From positions 2,666,001 to 2,730,000 of the forward strand of contig AP026546.1 of NCBI GenBank assembly GCA_026075535.2: DNA of 64,000 nucleotides, in the 5' to 3' direction. How positions within the stretch are numbered: the first letter of the stretch is position 1; every line of letters starts with the position of its first letter. A program made the translations under genes and the position numbers. Positions 22,158-33,595 of this stretch are shown here, one piece after another. The stretch is from Tricholoma matsutake (Eukaryota > Basidiomycota > Agaricomycetes > Agaricales > Tricholomataceae). The notes beneath the pieces were generated by a model. The model was not told the origin of the DNA and did no database searches. It was given only the letters and a program-made list of their open reading frames with translations.

Positions 22158-25129
22158 TTACTGGTGACAACCCAATAATTTTTTTCCCTTGTTTAAACAC
22201 AGCAACTTTGGAAGGCTTATCTTATGGATCAATTTCACCAGTTGTTGGTTTGTCAATGGGAGGTTTATCCTGGAAATCAAATTCTTTGCTTGATGGCCTA
22301 TTAAACCTCTAGATGTTGTAACAAATGCTTTCCAATACAAATGTCCAAATTTGTGACTGCAGTAATGGTCAGGGTTATTTAATAAATATAAATTGATCAT
22401 AGGGCCTCCAAGCTCTAACTTGACACTTAGAGAGTTCACAATCTTTGTCATCAGTTTGGGTGCAATTTGCTGCCTGCTTTCTGAGCCAGTCACAATGTCC
22501 AAATTCTTCTGAAACACAGAACAAACAGTGTCAAAAATCACATGAGCCTTTAAAGCTGGTTTTGTTATATAGTTTGTAACATATAAAAGCACTCCTCTGA
22601 TTGCTGTCCCAGATTTCAAACTGGTAACATCAGTGTTGCAACAAAAAATGTATGTTACCAAGTGTGTAAATGTATTCATCCACTCTACTTTTTTTCTCAT
22701 ATGAATGTGTCCTGATTCATCATCGATGTATGTTCTCTCAACAATTGGCCTAGGAAAACATGCTTTGCATTTTCCCCACACATTATCTAAACAGCCAGTA
22801 AATGAATGTGACTTATTTTGTGACCCATCTTTATTTCTGTTTGAACTACATTGATGTGTATGTGACCTGAAGAGAAGATCATCAACTGTCTGTCTGAAGT
22901 TTACCCACCAGGTATCCATTGTGACTGTGTCACTCATGAGTGGTGGAGGTATAGGAAATGTTTCAGTAGGGTCCTGGTATCCAGTTTGTGCTCTTATTTT
23001 TTCCACAGATTCTTCTGCATTCTCTTGTGAGCCAGTCATAAAGTCTCTGGAATGTACACTTTCCAAATACTCGATTAAACTTTTTTGAAATTGTGAATCT
23101 GGGTGTAATATCCTTTGTCAAATTTCCTCTGGTGACAGTGTTCCCTTAATCTATAACAGCATATGCAGATGCAAAGTTAGTCGTCCTTGTTGCTCAACAG
23201 TGCCATAATAACCAGAGGTTTTTCCATAAAGTCCGTCGTGCTCAGTACCCACTCCCAGGACATGCTTTATAAACATCTTGACCATAAAGTCAAAAAAACA
23301 AGCCCCTGCTACAGGACTTTCAGCAATCAAGCGATATCTGATATCTTCAGCCAATGGAAAGGGGTGAAACTCTTCCTTGGTGTCTGCAAAGTATAAACAA
23401 ATGGGATGCCTGTTGTCAGCTGGTGAAAGTGTGATATACCACAATGGAGCTCCAAGATAAGCAATCAAAGACCATATTTCATTTTGCATATGTTTTTTGC
23501 TTGAGATTGATCCATGCACATGTGTACCTACATGATCCAGGTCCCTAATAACTTGAAAACACAACTCTTCATCATGATTTGCTGCTTTCACTGTCTCACC
23601 ATTTGCCATCCTTTTTGCAATGTCAGCCAAAACATCTTGGTTGACACTCAGAAAACATTCTGCAATACTAGAAAATTTACTTGTATCTGCTACCAAAAAA
23701 GAGCCTCTTGTTGTTGCCTTGACTTTCTGATGACTAAATGCTACAAATGAGAATGCAGTATCCATCTGAAATTGTTTATCATGGTACATTAACAAAAAAA
23801 TTTATGTGCTTTGTCTGATAATGGTGTGGTTCCTACACCTCCATATCCATATGGAAACAACCAAGGAAAAATCTGAGGATATAAATTAGGGTTGTTGTAA
23901 ATTGATTGGGGATCTGCACTTTGTCCCACTGCTGGTGCAGCACCATGGCTATTCCAATGTTTCAATGCAACTCCCTTTAAAGTTGTGACTGTCTTTGTGG
24001 ACAGTTGTTCACCTGTAATACCATGTACAACAAATGGACATTTTCCTTCTTCTACTCCATCCTCAAATGTTTGGTCAAATGTGCTAGTGCCTTCAGGTAC
24101 TTTGTTTGATTGTTCTTGGTTGTATTCTATAGAGACAGGGGGAATGTCCTCTGGATACTTTTCAAGTTCCTCATATGATATAGTTATGTCAGTGTAATCA
24201 ACATGATTTAATTTTAGCCATTCTAAAGCACGAGCAACAACTTTTCTTTGAACCAAAAGAGGAGTATGCTGGAACTCTTGTCTAGTAGGCTTACAGGGAC
24301 CAGTAAATAATACAGCCAAAACTTCATCCAAGTCATTAACTGGAGGAGGCAAAATGTTGTAAATTTTTGCTACTGGAGATTCAAAGGCAATAGCATGAGC
24401 AACCATTTTTTTTTGTCCTGAGGATGCCACACATACAAAGCAGCCATTGACACATACCTTTTGAATAAACAGTCTTTCTACATATCGAAGACATTGCAAT
24501 CCCTTGGGAACATTGCCTATCCACAAGCCATTTGCTAGTGCATAATGAGGGACTTTGCCCAAACGTATATCTCTCCAACAAGATGAACAAACATGATCAC
24601 AGTTATTATCTACAATTGGACCATTTAAACTTTCAATTAAATCACTTTCTTTCTTTCTCTCTTTTCTTGTTCCACAGTTTGATTGCAGCACATGCAACTG
24701 TTTACTTATTGACTTCAGTTTAGTCAATTCCCTGTTTGGTGTTAGCCTTCCACACACAGCACAACCCCCTTCTTCTAACAACTCTTTTGATGAATCCTCA
24801 CAAAAGCCACTTATAATCTGATAGCTAAGTTCATTACTCAATGGTTTTAAAGGGAAAGGCTGAACTTGAGGTTGCTCTTCTTTGGGCACAAAATATGTGC
24901 TAGAAGTTTGTTGTAATTTTTTTTTTTTGTTTCTCCATTGCTGCTGACATTCTTTTCGTTTTACATGCTCAATTGGTATGATTTTAAATACAGAAGTAAA
25001 CAAGTTACAAGACAGGCAATCATGTTGATCAAAAAGACTACGCAACTCAGCCCTGGTTAGTCTTGAGCTCAGCTTGATGTTGTGCTTTCTCACTATCATG
25101 AATACTTGACTTGGACAAGTACAGAACAA
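22158..25129 (-). pseudogene. Helitron N-terminal region and HUH Rep nuclease
   Basis: The first block (23789-25129) carries Cys/His clusters (HDCLSCNLF, CAVCGRLTPNRE, CDHVCSSCWRDI), followed by the conserved NLYPQIFPWLFPYGYGGVG and a KAHKFF tail. This matches the Helitron helicase-like N domain. The second block (23151-23795) begins with MYHDKQFQMD. It contains GAPLWYITLSPAD and ends with QQGRLTLHLHMLL, whose HLH is the HUH metal-binding motif that nicks DNA. The third block (22158-23066) holds TNYITKPALKAH, the position of the catalytic tyrosine motif. Two stops separate blocks two and three: a TAG at 23151-23153, where the family has Trp after HMLL, and a TGA at 23118-23120, where Arg is expected. 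Both fit C-to-T damage on one strand or the other. An upstream frame to 25688 may be leader sequence. Confidence 0.8.
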
Positions 25130-25699
25130 GAATACTCAATGGAACCATTGTGTGTACACTTTCTTGTAATATTGGATACTTCAACAGTCCTACACTATCT
25201 GTATGACATTCAAATTTTAGTGCAATCTCATCGTTATCATAATCATTAAGGATTGCTGTTACATATGGCTTAACTACACTTCCAGGGATTTCAGAAGGTT
25301 TACTTCCTCCAACAGGATGTTTGAATTTATGATTTGAATCTTGTCTTCTGGGTTCTACAAATTGACACACTTTCTTCATTCTCCTGGGTTCTACAAATTG
25401 ATGTACTTGTAGTGAAGGATTGTTCTTTGATACTAAATGCCACTGAACCCAAGGTAGACTGCTTTTAAATTCAAATAGTAGCCTGTACCTCATGATATAG
25501 CTGACATTTTGGATTAAAAACAGCCAGATGACCATTTGGTGCCCATTCACACAGTGGTCAAGAAATACATTGCACAACAGGTGGCATTGTTTCCAGGTGC
25601 TTGTCTTTTGCCATTTGCAGTTCTTCAAAAGTTGGCTCAGGTGTTTAGCAATATTTTGAAATGCAATTTTGTACTCACAGCTTGGCATCTTGAATCAAG

Positions 25700-27680
25700 A
25701 TAGTTGTGTTTGGACATCCAGTACTTGTTGCAGTATGTGTTCACATCTGACACAGTGTAACAACCATAGCCAGACCTGTATTTTGTTACAATGTAAATAT
25801 ATCAGTTTCCACATTTGCATATTGCCAGTTACTATTTTTTGCACTGTTGACAATAAAATTTGCCAGCAGTGTTTTATTCTGGTGTACCTCAAGCCTGTCC
25901 TTCATTGTTCTAACCCAGAGCAGGTGAAAACTTTGACAAGTAAAGGTAATGGTTGTGACGCAAACATTTTTGCAAAATATGTATGATACAGACCATCTGT
26001 AATCACAGGCCCTTGACAAGTATGTGAGAACTCATCAAAGTCTGTTATGTTATGGTGCAATTCCACATGACATCCATCTGGAATGGATCTGTACAGCAAA
26101 GCTGTGATAATACATGGGTTTTCACCATGTTCTGCATCACCCTCTCTTCCAAACAGCTCCTAGTCAAAGCACTTAGAAATACAATTCTCTCATCTAATAG
26201 AAACACACCTTTACAACATTACTAGCAGCTCTTTCTCCTAAGCAAGAGTATGTCTCTTCTTTTGATGACCTGTCCATGTCAGGTTCTTTGACACATTCAA
26301 TATCATAATGGAGTACAACACAGTACTACAAATTTGAAGGTTAGAATAGCCTACACATACAACAAAGTTATACCTGAGCTGTCCAGTTCCATAAATCGCT
26401 TGCCCTATCACAGAGTAATTGACTGTTCCCACAACATTCAGTTTTGCTACAGATTTAAAGTGATAAAAAAAATTGTACCTTGCAACATCGATGCAGATCC
26501 AGTTTTTGCACAGTTTCCAAACAGTATTTGTTTGGTAGTAACCAATTATTGCCAGTAATATGAGCCACAAATGCATAGCAGTGAACATCATTAGCAATTC
26601 AGAAGAAAAGCACTTGTCATGGTTTGAAACAACTTGTTGTTACCTGCAAGACAGCAAAATAAATAGGGATTTAACTATTTAGGAGGCATGGTAACTCCTA
26701 AGTAGTCATCATCAGAGTACAATCCATGACTTGCCCCCTTTTTTATCTTTTTATTTTTTTAAATGTGGTTTCCTGTTACTTCGAGTCCATTGTTATTCGG
26801 TATTTGCTAGGCAGATATACACCAGATATATATATCAACTGATTGCCCTAATCAGAGCCTTTTGGTACCGATAACACAATAATGAACAACACATTAGATG
26901 ACAAATTACTCTTACCTGTTCTCGACGCTGATGATGCTTGACCCAGAAACCCAAACAAAACCCACAAAATGGCTTTGGATGGTATAACACAGGTTAGAGG
27001 AAGGATGTGAGGCCCTCTAGATGTCACCTGTCAGACTGACTGTCAAATATTCATAAAAGGACTGCTTGTTGAAGCAATTCAAAGCTAAAAGAATGTGTTT
27101 CATGGAATTTCAGAGAATTTCATAGCTAGATCAATGAATTTGGAGTGTGCAAATATGCTCGGATGCAAGATCAGGGGACTAGACAAGTAGTAGAAGCAAA
27201 GCAAAGGCAAATTGAGGGAAATGAGAGCGAAAATAGCATAATGCGAGGATTTTTGAAGATTTTTGAAGAGGTTTAGTGTAAAACACCAGACCTCAGACTG
27301 AATAAGACTAAACTGAACTCTCAAATCACTACAATCTGGGAGGAAGACAATGACTTTCTTCTTTTTCTTTGTATCTAGTACATCTTTTTATATAAAATAA
27401 AGAAACTACCTAAAAAGGCTAGAGAAGATGAGGCAAATATATGGAAAACTCAAGGCAAAAGACAATAGAAGTATATCAGAACAATAAAGCGAGACTAGAA
27501 AGGGTGAATATAACACATGATGAAGAAATAATAAGAAAGAATAGCAAAAAGTGGACTGTCCTTGTTATAAATTGCATAAAACATTGGAAACTGCTTCAAG
27601 TGGATTGTATGCATGCACATGTGTTCAATATACTCAAGATAGTGTCCCATGTGTCCAGCATGCGTCCAAAGATCGTTCAA
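25700..27680. other. decayed repeat sequence, no intact gene
   Basis: Short minus-strand open pieces exist (for example 25902-26099 with GLYHTYFAKMFASQPLPLLV), but I cannot assign them. The block 27340-27600 resembles 44380-44640 (shared phrases gactgtcctt and tataaattg, plus similar A-rich order), so both are copies of one dispersed repeat. Confidence 0.4.
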
Positions 27681-28629
27681 TTAGGAAATACTGTGTCCGA
27701 AGATGTTTTTTGAGGTTTGAGGTTTTTCAAACATTTTCAAAGTTTCTTTGGACTTTGTTTGTGGCCTGAAATTGGTGCGATATTGCTTGAAACTGGTTCG
27801 GAACTCATTGATGATGTTCCAAGGGTATATTCTGAGCTGTACAAAGTGTTCAAAGTCAATTGAAAGTGCAAAAACCAATATGTTGGTGCTCGAACTGTGC
27901 TGGGGACCTATTAACGCATATTTTGAAATGGTATAACCTACAGTAACAACCACGTTTAATGGAACTTCTTCTTCATTGTCTTTGTACAATGGCCAAGACA
28001 GTAAACACCTAAAGTCTGCATCCGAGAACTTGAATGTGGCATGGGTCTTCGTGGCTCTGCCATCGTAAATTGGAACTGTCAATTTTTGATGAGCACCAAC
28101 CTGAAAACAGTACATCATACATACTTCTTTCTTCATAAGCCCTTGACAAATTGTATACATCATCTGCCTCATGAGAAAGTAAGGGGGAAGACACAGTTTT
28201 CACATTTGATGAACATTGTCTCTGCAGAGCACTGTAATCTGCAGAGCACACATCAGAAAAAGCTGGTTTCAAAAAGTAGGACTTACTCCTTTCTGCCCCG
28301 CCACTTAAGTCTTCAGAGCGTGTTGTAAAAGTGAATCCTAGTTCACAGGAAGAAGAAGGAATAATGTGAAACTGCAGTGCTTGCCCCCAGAATGAAGTGT
28401 CTCATCTCATGTCCTGTGTGAAAGGTGCAATCATAATTTTGTGCATAGTCCACAGATTCATCCTGGGCCCTCCAAGTCCAGGCATAACCAAAAAAGATTT
28501 GGAGACAGATCCCATCAACATTCCAGCAAGCTGTTTAAGATGACCTTCCTCAGCATAAATTTGTTTGGGGTCGATGCACACAGTGTTCACGTATTGCCCA
28601 AATTGTGTGAAAGAGAGCGCATTCAGCAA
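27681..28629 (-). pseudogene. fragments of a repeated basidiomycete gene of unknown function
   Basis: On the minus strand one piece (28402-28629) reads FLVMPGLGGPRMNLWTMHK. Another (27681-28172) reads KLTVPIYDGRATKTHATFKF and then SWPLYKDNEEEVPLNVVVTV. The VYDGR-like box followed by an F-x-F and a VGYT-like box is a pattern I associate with repeated hypothetical proteins of Agaricomycetes. Stops and frame changes are frequent between the pieces. The role is unknown, and the assignment to one gene is inference. Confidence 0.35.
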
Positions 28630-28699
28630 TTGTCTGCCACTTGCATTAGTTTGCCATCATCAGTAAAACATAAATTCTTACCATGTTTCTTCTGTTGAT

Positions 28700-30197
28700 A
28701 ACTTTTTACAGATACTATCAAATTGAGCATGAGATGTTTTGTTAGAAGCTGATCTGTCATATGGTTTAACCTCACACAACTGACTATCCATAGAACTAGT
28801 TTTCAGCCAAGCAAAGGAAAGGAAAAATATAATAAAAATCTCATGGGAGATGTGGCAACCCTTGGTAAATGACCCTTAACACAGGATCTTGAAGCCCCTC
28901 TATCATTACAGTGTGACCATCATTGACAGCCATTGGCTTGCCATCTGACATTTCATCTGTATCATGTTCACTTTCTTTGACACTGGCTCCCTAATTTTCA
29001 CTGTCGGCCCTACTTTGAACCATGTGTAACATCAAACACATGAAATAGCAATAACCACTTATGCATTGTTCAGATTGTCCCACACTGTGTCTGACCCCTC
29101 AAGAAACTCTTCTACTGTGCCCTCTTCTGCCATGCTCACATCCAAAGTAGAGTCAATTGTAACTCCCTGGGCACTCCCACACAACATAAAGACAAATGAG
29201 GTCATGTCCTTTAAACAATGAAAGAAGAAAAAAAAAACCTATTGATGGTGTCAATCGCTGTTGCCTGGGCATTTTGCTTATAAAATGCAACTAGTCTGTG
29301 TCTTGGCTAATAAGCATAATCTGATAAATGTAACAGACTACTTACTCTGCCATAGATAGGAGGTCGTCGTCTGACACCACAGCAGGGATCTCATCTGATT
29401 TGCTAACCAATGAAAGTTCATGTTAAGTTAAACTCATCTGAAAATTGAAGTCCTTACCTTTCTGCAGTTTGAGACATCATTGCAGTGGATGATACAACCG
29501 CATGCTTCAAATTCTTCCCAGACATACTGACCATCTTGATAAGTTCCTGTTGATTTGGCTATAACCAAAACCCACCTGTTGTTTTCTACAGTAGTTTTTT
29601 TTTTTCATTTTCCAGCACTTTTTTGCTCTTTGTGATTGTTCTCCTGTATGTGATTAATGTTTGACAATAAATTCTGTTTAAATGATCTTGCACTTGGGAT
29701 GATTGTTTTTTTTCTGCAAAGAAAACCTGATTGATTATTGAACACCTATGAATAAGCAAAGCATTTACATAGTGTCCCCGAATTCAAGAGGGGCTTCTTT
29801 GCTGCCTGCCCAGCGAAGTTCGCCATCCAACACAGCACTTGAAGAAGGAAAAAAAACCCTCCCCCATGAATTCCAGGTTTCCAAGAAAACATTGTAGACA
29901 CACAGTACAGAGATGGCCAGGAGAGCTTTAAATTCAGCCAAATCAGGAACAGGCTTGACCTCAGTTCACCCCTTTTTAGCAGGTGGTGCTTCTAAAAACT
30001 GGCTGGCAACTGTTGAGTAAAGAACCACCAGAGATAATTAAAAACCAGATTACTCACATTTCTGGTGAGGTCGATTTAACCACGCATACTTTCCTTTTCT
30101 TAGAAATCATCGGCCTGCTATCCATGTCAGTTTCTGTCTGCAATACCAATGTGCGACACACACAGCTGTTTCAACGTAATCTCCCTTGCCACAAGAC
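28700..30197. other. decayed AT-rich stretch, no gene seen
   Basis: Only very short frames. The last eight bases, CACAAGAC (30190-30197), are the left duplication of the next element. Confidence 0.35.
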
Positions 30198-31423
30198 TAG
30201 GCAATAGCACGGGTTGGGGTAACCCATGTGGGTCATGGCTACGGGTATCTCCGGGTACGGGTACGGGTCACACTTATGTCACCCGTGACCCGCACTTAAC
30301 CCGCCCTGTATATGAGTTATGATTTTGGGCGCTCTATATTATGGTAAGTTTCCATCTATTCCATATGATATTATATTCATTATAACTCTATTTGAGTCTC
30401 GTTCTAAGGTCCCAATAAGATGAGAGACCTGCGTTCATTCATTACTTCACAATAGTGCTATCTTGTTGGGTAGGGGGGCTTGGTATGAGTATCTGGGATC
30501 TTAGTGAGTTCTCACTCATTTCATATGATCTTATACTTATTCTGACTCTATTTAGGTGTCGTCTGAAGGCCCCGATAAGACGAGAGGCATGCATCTATTC
30601 GTTAGTTCACAATAGCGGTATCTTGTTGGGTATGGGGGCTTGGTATGAGTATCTTGGATCTTAGTGAGTTTTCATTCATTTCATATGATCTTATACTTAT
30701 TCTGACTCTGATTAGGAGTCGTTCAATAGCCCCGAGGAGACGAGAGGCCTGCGTCCATCTGTTATTTCACAATACCATTATCTTGTTGGGTTACCGGGTA
30801 GGGGGTCTTTGGTATGAGTATCTCAGATCTTTGTGAGTTCTGATCTGTTTTGTATTTATCTTATACTCATTCTGACTCTAATTAGGTGTCGTTCGAAGGT
30901 CCAGATGAGATGAGAGGCATGTGTCTATTTGTTACTTCACAATAGTGCTATCTTGTTGGGTAGGGGGGCTTGGTATGAGTCTCTCGGTTCTTAGTAAATT
31001 TATATGATCTTATACTTATTCTGACTTTATTTAGGTGTCGTCTGAAGGCCCCGATAAGACGAGAGGCATGCATCTATTCGTTAGTTCACAATAGCGGTAT
31101 CTTGTTGGGTATGGGGGCTTGTATGAGTATCTCAGATCTTTGTGGGTTCTCATTCATTTTATATGATCTTATAAAGAGGCCTGCATTAATCCATTACTTT
31201 GGAATAGCACCATCTTGTTGGGTAACTATAAGCCACTGTGATAGTCAGTAGAATTGAGCAGTGTATCGTTAGTGTATTAAATATGTAACTCAGACCTGTG
31301 GAACTGACCCACACCCCCAATACCTGCAATGTACCCTACCCGCAGCAACGGGTAGGTAACCCGCAAGGGTACGGGTACGGGTAGAAGCTGGGGCACCCGC
31401 GGGTTTACCCGTGCCAATGCCTA
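30198..31423. mobile_element. 1.2-kb hAT-type element with GGGTAC-rich ends and an internal 160-bp tandem array
   Basis: The left end reads TAGGCAATAGCACGGGT and the right end is the complement of TAGGCATTGGCACGGGT. Perfect 8-bp duplications CACAAGAC lie at 30190-30197 and 31424-31431. Inside the left end is a cluster of GGGTAC/ACGGGT hexamers, and the right end holds their complement. The middle is an array of about five units of about 160 bp, each with tatcttgttgggta, ctcattcatttcatatgatc and gacgagaggc. There is no transposase. It is non-autonomous and related in design to the elements at 43105 and 58568. Confidence 0.85.
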
Positions 31424-31897
31424 CACAAGACTAGAAGAAATATCAGAATTTTTTGTTTATGATTCGTAAAACTCAACAATGTACTCACACTGCTAAATCC
31501 AGTTCAGCTCTGAAAAAAAGGGTCAACATTTCCCAACTCTTCCAAGTAGCTACTCACTTTTCTCTACTAGTGAGCCATATGACAGGTGCTTTGATAGTGA
31601 TGGGCTTGCTGAAAACAATGATATTAGAAAATTGAACCAAAACACACATTAACTTGCCTTCTCTGAGTGACAGGTGTTTTTGGCATGCTATTGACTTTTA
31701 GATAAGAAGCAAAGATCATAAGCCTTTATAACAATGAGGGTAAACAGGAGAGTAACTAATTTGAGCGGCAGAACATCTGCAATAAAAATAATCAGACACT
31801 ATTCTTGTTGATCATTCATGGGAGTTATGTTGACTGCACAGGAGGAGTAACAGTTGTGTCAGTACTTTGTAAGGAGCAAATGATCATAATACTGTTG
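31424..31897 (-). pseudogene. left part of the gene interrupted by the 31898-42120 element
   Basis: On the minus strand the sequence right of the insertion point, joined to 42130 and beyond, continues the open frame of the gene at 42102-43560 for about 20 codons (NSIMIICSLQSTD). A possible intron follows (gtactg...gtgcag). Further left the coding signal is lost. Confidence 0.35.
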
Positions 31898-31958
31898 AGG
31901 ACGTCTGTATCTTAGAATCGACTGTCCGGCTGTCCGACTGTCCGGTTGTCCGGCTGTT
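31897..31958. repeat. left terminal inverted repeat with CTGTCCGG motifs
   Basis: It reads GAGGACGTCTGTATCTTAGA and then four CTGTCCGR-type repeats. The matching right end, in complement, is 42062-42120. The subterminal repeats look like transposase-binding sites, by analogy with other TIR elements. Confidence 0.6.
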
Positions 31959-32083
31959 TGGTTGAGTTTGGTACAGCCACCAAGTTGGGTCTTCCTCTTC
32001 ATCCATACAGTAGTGGTCGCAGTGAGTCGCAATGTCCTTGCCCGCCATTAGCCAAATTGACCTATCATATCAGATACCTCACA

Positions 32084-33128
32084 ATGAGTTACCCATTGAA
32101 GTGTTCCTATTGCAAGCAGGTTCTCACCCCAGCCATTACCACGACAAATGCCATTGGAAACCTCGGTCGTCGCTATGTCCTTTGCACCTCGTGGCCTGAA
32201 GGCGAGTTTGGGCGTGGATCAGTTTCTCACCAACATTTTTTCTGCTGGGTTGATTGGACACCATCACCATCTTCAACACCGACAGTAACATCATCAACCA
32301 CACTTCCATCTCCCCCTCCAACTTTGCCGCCTCCCACTATACAGAATACACCGATATATTGCTACTTCATGGGCTGTAAATCACAGTGTTTGCCTGCCAA
32401 AAACTGCACCCGAAGGATGTGCCATACACACTGTCAACTTAGCGGCGGATGTCCACGAAAAGACCACATCAACAAAGCCACTACTTCTCTCCCTGCTATG
32501 TCTACTCCTCTCCCTGCTATTTCTACTCCAACTCCTCTCTCTGCTACTCCAACTCCTTCATCTGATCATGCCATCAACCACCGTCTCTCGCCTCCAGACT
32601 CACTTATTGATGCCTTACTACAAACCCAGCCAGCGGCATCTCAGGGCTCGCCAACTGATCCTCCGCTGCAACCCCAGCCAGTCACCAACCTCCCGCTTCC
32701 CCCAAGGCCTCATTCCAAGACCCCACAATCCCGCTCATCACACCATGCAGTTCAAATCCCTCCTGTGTTCACTGAACAGCAAGCTGCTCTGCAATGGATC
32801 AATGCTGACCGCCAAATGCATCAAGCAACTTTGCAACAGAATGAGTCCCAGTCGAAGAATGTAGTACAAGTGTTTGCCTGGTCTCAAGATGAGTGTGATC
32901 CACTCTATACGACTTCACACTACCACCTGGTTCTAGAAGCTTCAAAATCACTGAATCCATCCTCCATGACCTAGCCCTCATTTCCGAGGGTGATGCCACT
33001 CTTCAACTGCAAAAGTATGATGATGCGGAGGATCTATGGGTTCAGAGCCAGTCAAGTTTTCGATGCCGAGATCCACCGACGGTGTTTTTTCTTCAAACGG
33101 CGGGAGGTGAAACACTGTCTAGGCTTCG
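32084..33128 (+). pseudogene. GRF-type zinc-finger protein, interrupted by a gypsy element
   Basis: The start at 32084 (MSYPLKCSYC) is preferred over 31946, which lies in the terminal repeat. The first 55 residues show CSYC, then NLGRRYVLC, then HFFCWVDW, the pattern of a GRF zinc finger. This small nucleic-acid-binding module occurs in DNA repair and transposon proteins. A Pro/Thr/Ser-rich linker leads to a second Cys cluster (CYFMGCKSQC, then CTRRMCHTHC). After about 32940 the coding signal moves to another frame (FKITESILHDLALISEGD, then YDDAEDLWVQSQ), so a one-base indel is likely. The gypsy element starts at 33134, inside the codons for RLRE. After rejoining at 39187 the frame ends about 11 codons later. 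Confidence 0.55.
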
Positions 33129-33133
33129 AGAAC

Positions 33134-33560
33134 TATAAGGGCAACCTAAGCCTCTAGCAAAGGGAAATCCAAAGTTAAAATTATACTACATAATACAGGC
33201 ATTGGGGACACACCTAGCAAAGGGAAATCCGAAGAGAAAACTCTAAGGATCCCCTTGCTGATGCCCAGTATATGTGAAGACGACAAAAATCAAATATAAC
33301 CTAAAAATAGAAAAAGGCAGAGATAGGCGGATCAAGGCCACCGAATGACATCATACCAAGGGGTATGTGTCGGAAGGGGTACTCCACCTCTAAATATAAA
33401 AGTGTCAACATGTACAAACATGATAGCAAGGGAAAATTAGTAATAAAATCCGGAAAAATCATAGAAAATAAAGAATAGAAGGAAATGAGGTGGGGAAAAA
33501 TATAGGACGAACATAAAAAAATAGGAAAAACACACAGGGCACCCCCCTAGTCCCCTTACA
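33134..33560 (-). repeat. 3' LTR of the gypsy element
   Basis: 427 bp, nearly identical to 38756-39181. It contains two copies of the phrase agcaaagggaaatcc, about 70 bp apart. Confidence 0.95.
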
Positions 33561-33595
33561 TCACCCCCTCTCTAAGATGCATCCCCCCGATGCAT

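Larger units (their letters stand above)
18131..25690 (-). mobile_element. decayed Helitron encoding Rep, Pif1-like helicase and a cysteine-peptidase-like tail
   Basis: The minus strand holds, in order, a Helitron N-terminal region, a HUH-type Rep, a Pif1-like helicase, and a C-terminal domain resembling a ubiquitin-type cysteine peptidase. This is the usual layout of Agaricomycete Helitrons. A possible 3' end lies at 18131, where the minus strand reads CTAG followed by T, with a perfect 8-bp-stem hairpin (tagtggctaataagccacta) about 28 bp upstream. That spacing is longer than usual, so the end is tentative. The 5' end was not found. Many stops and frameshifts interrupt the polyprotein. Base composition is AT-rich and CpG-poor. 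Confidence 0.85.

Noticed and set aside
31946..32083. Use of the upstream ATG at 31946 as the start of the GRF protein
   Set aside because: The first 46 codons overlap the terminal repeat, and the conserved CSYC box begins only after the ATG at 32084.
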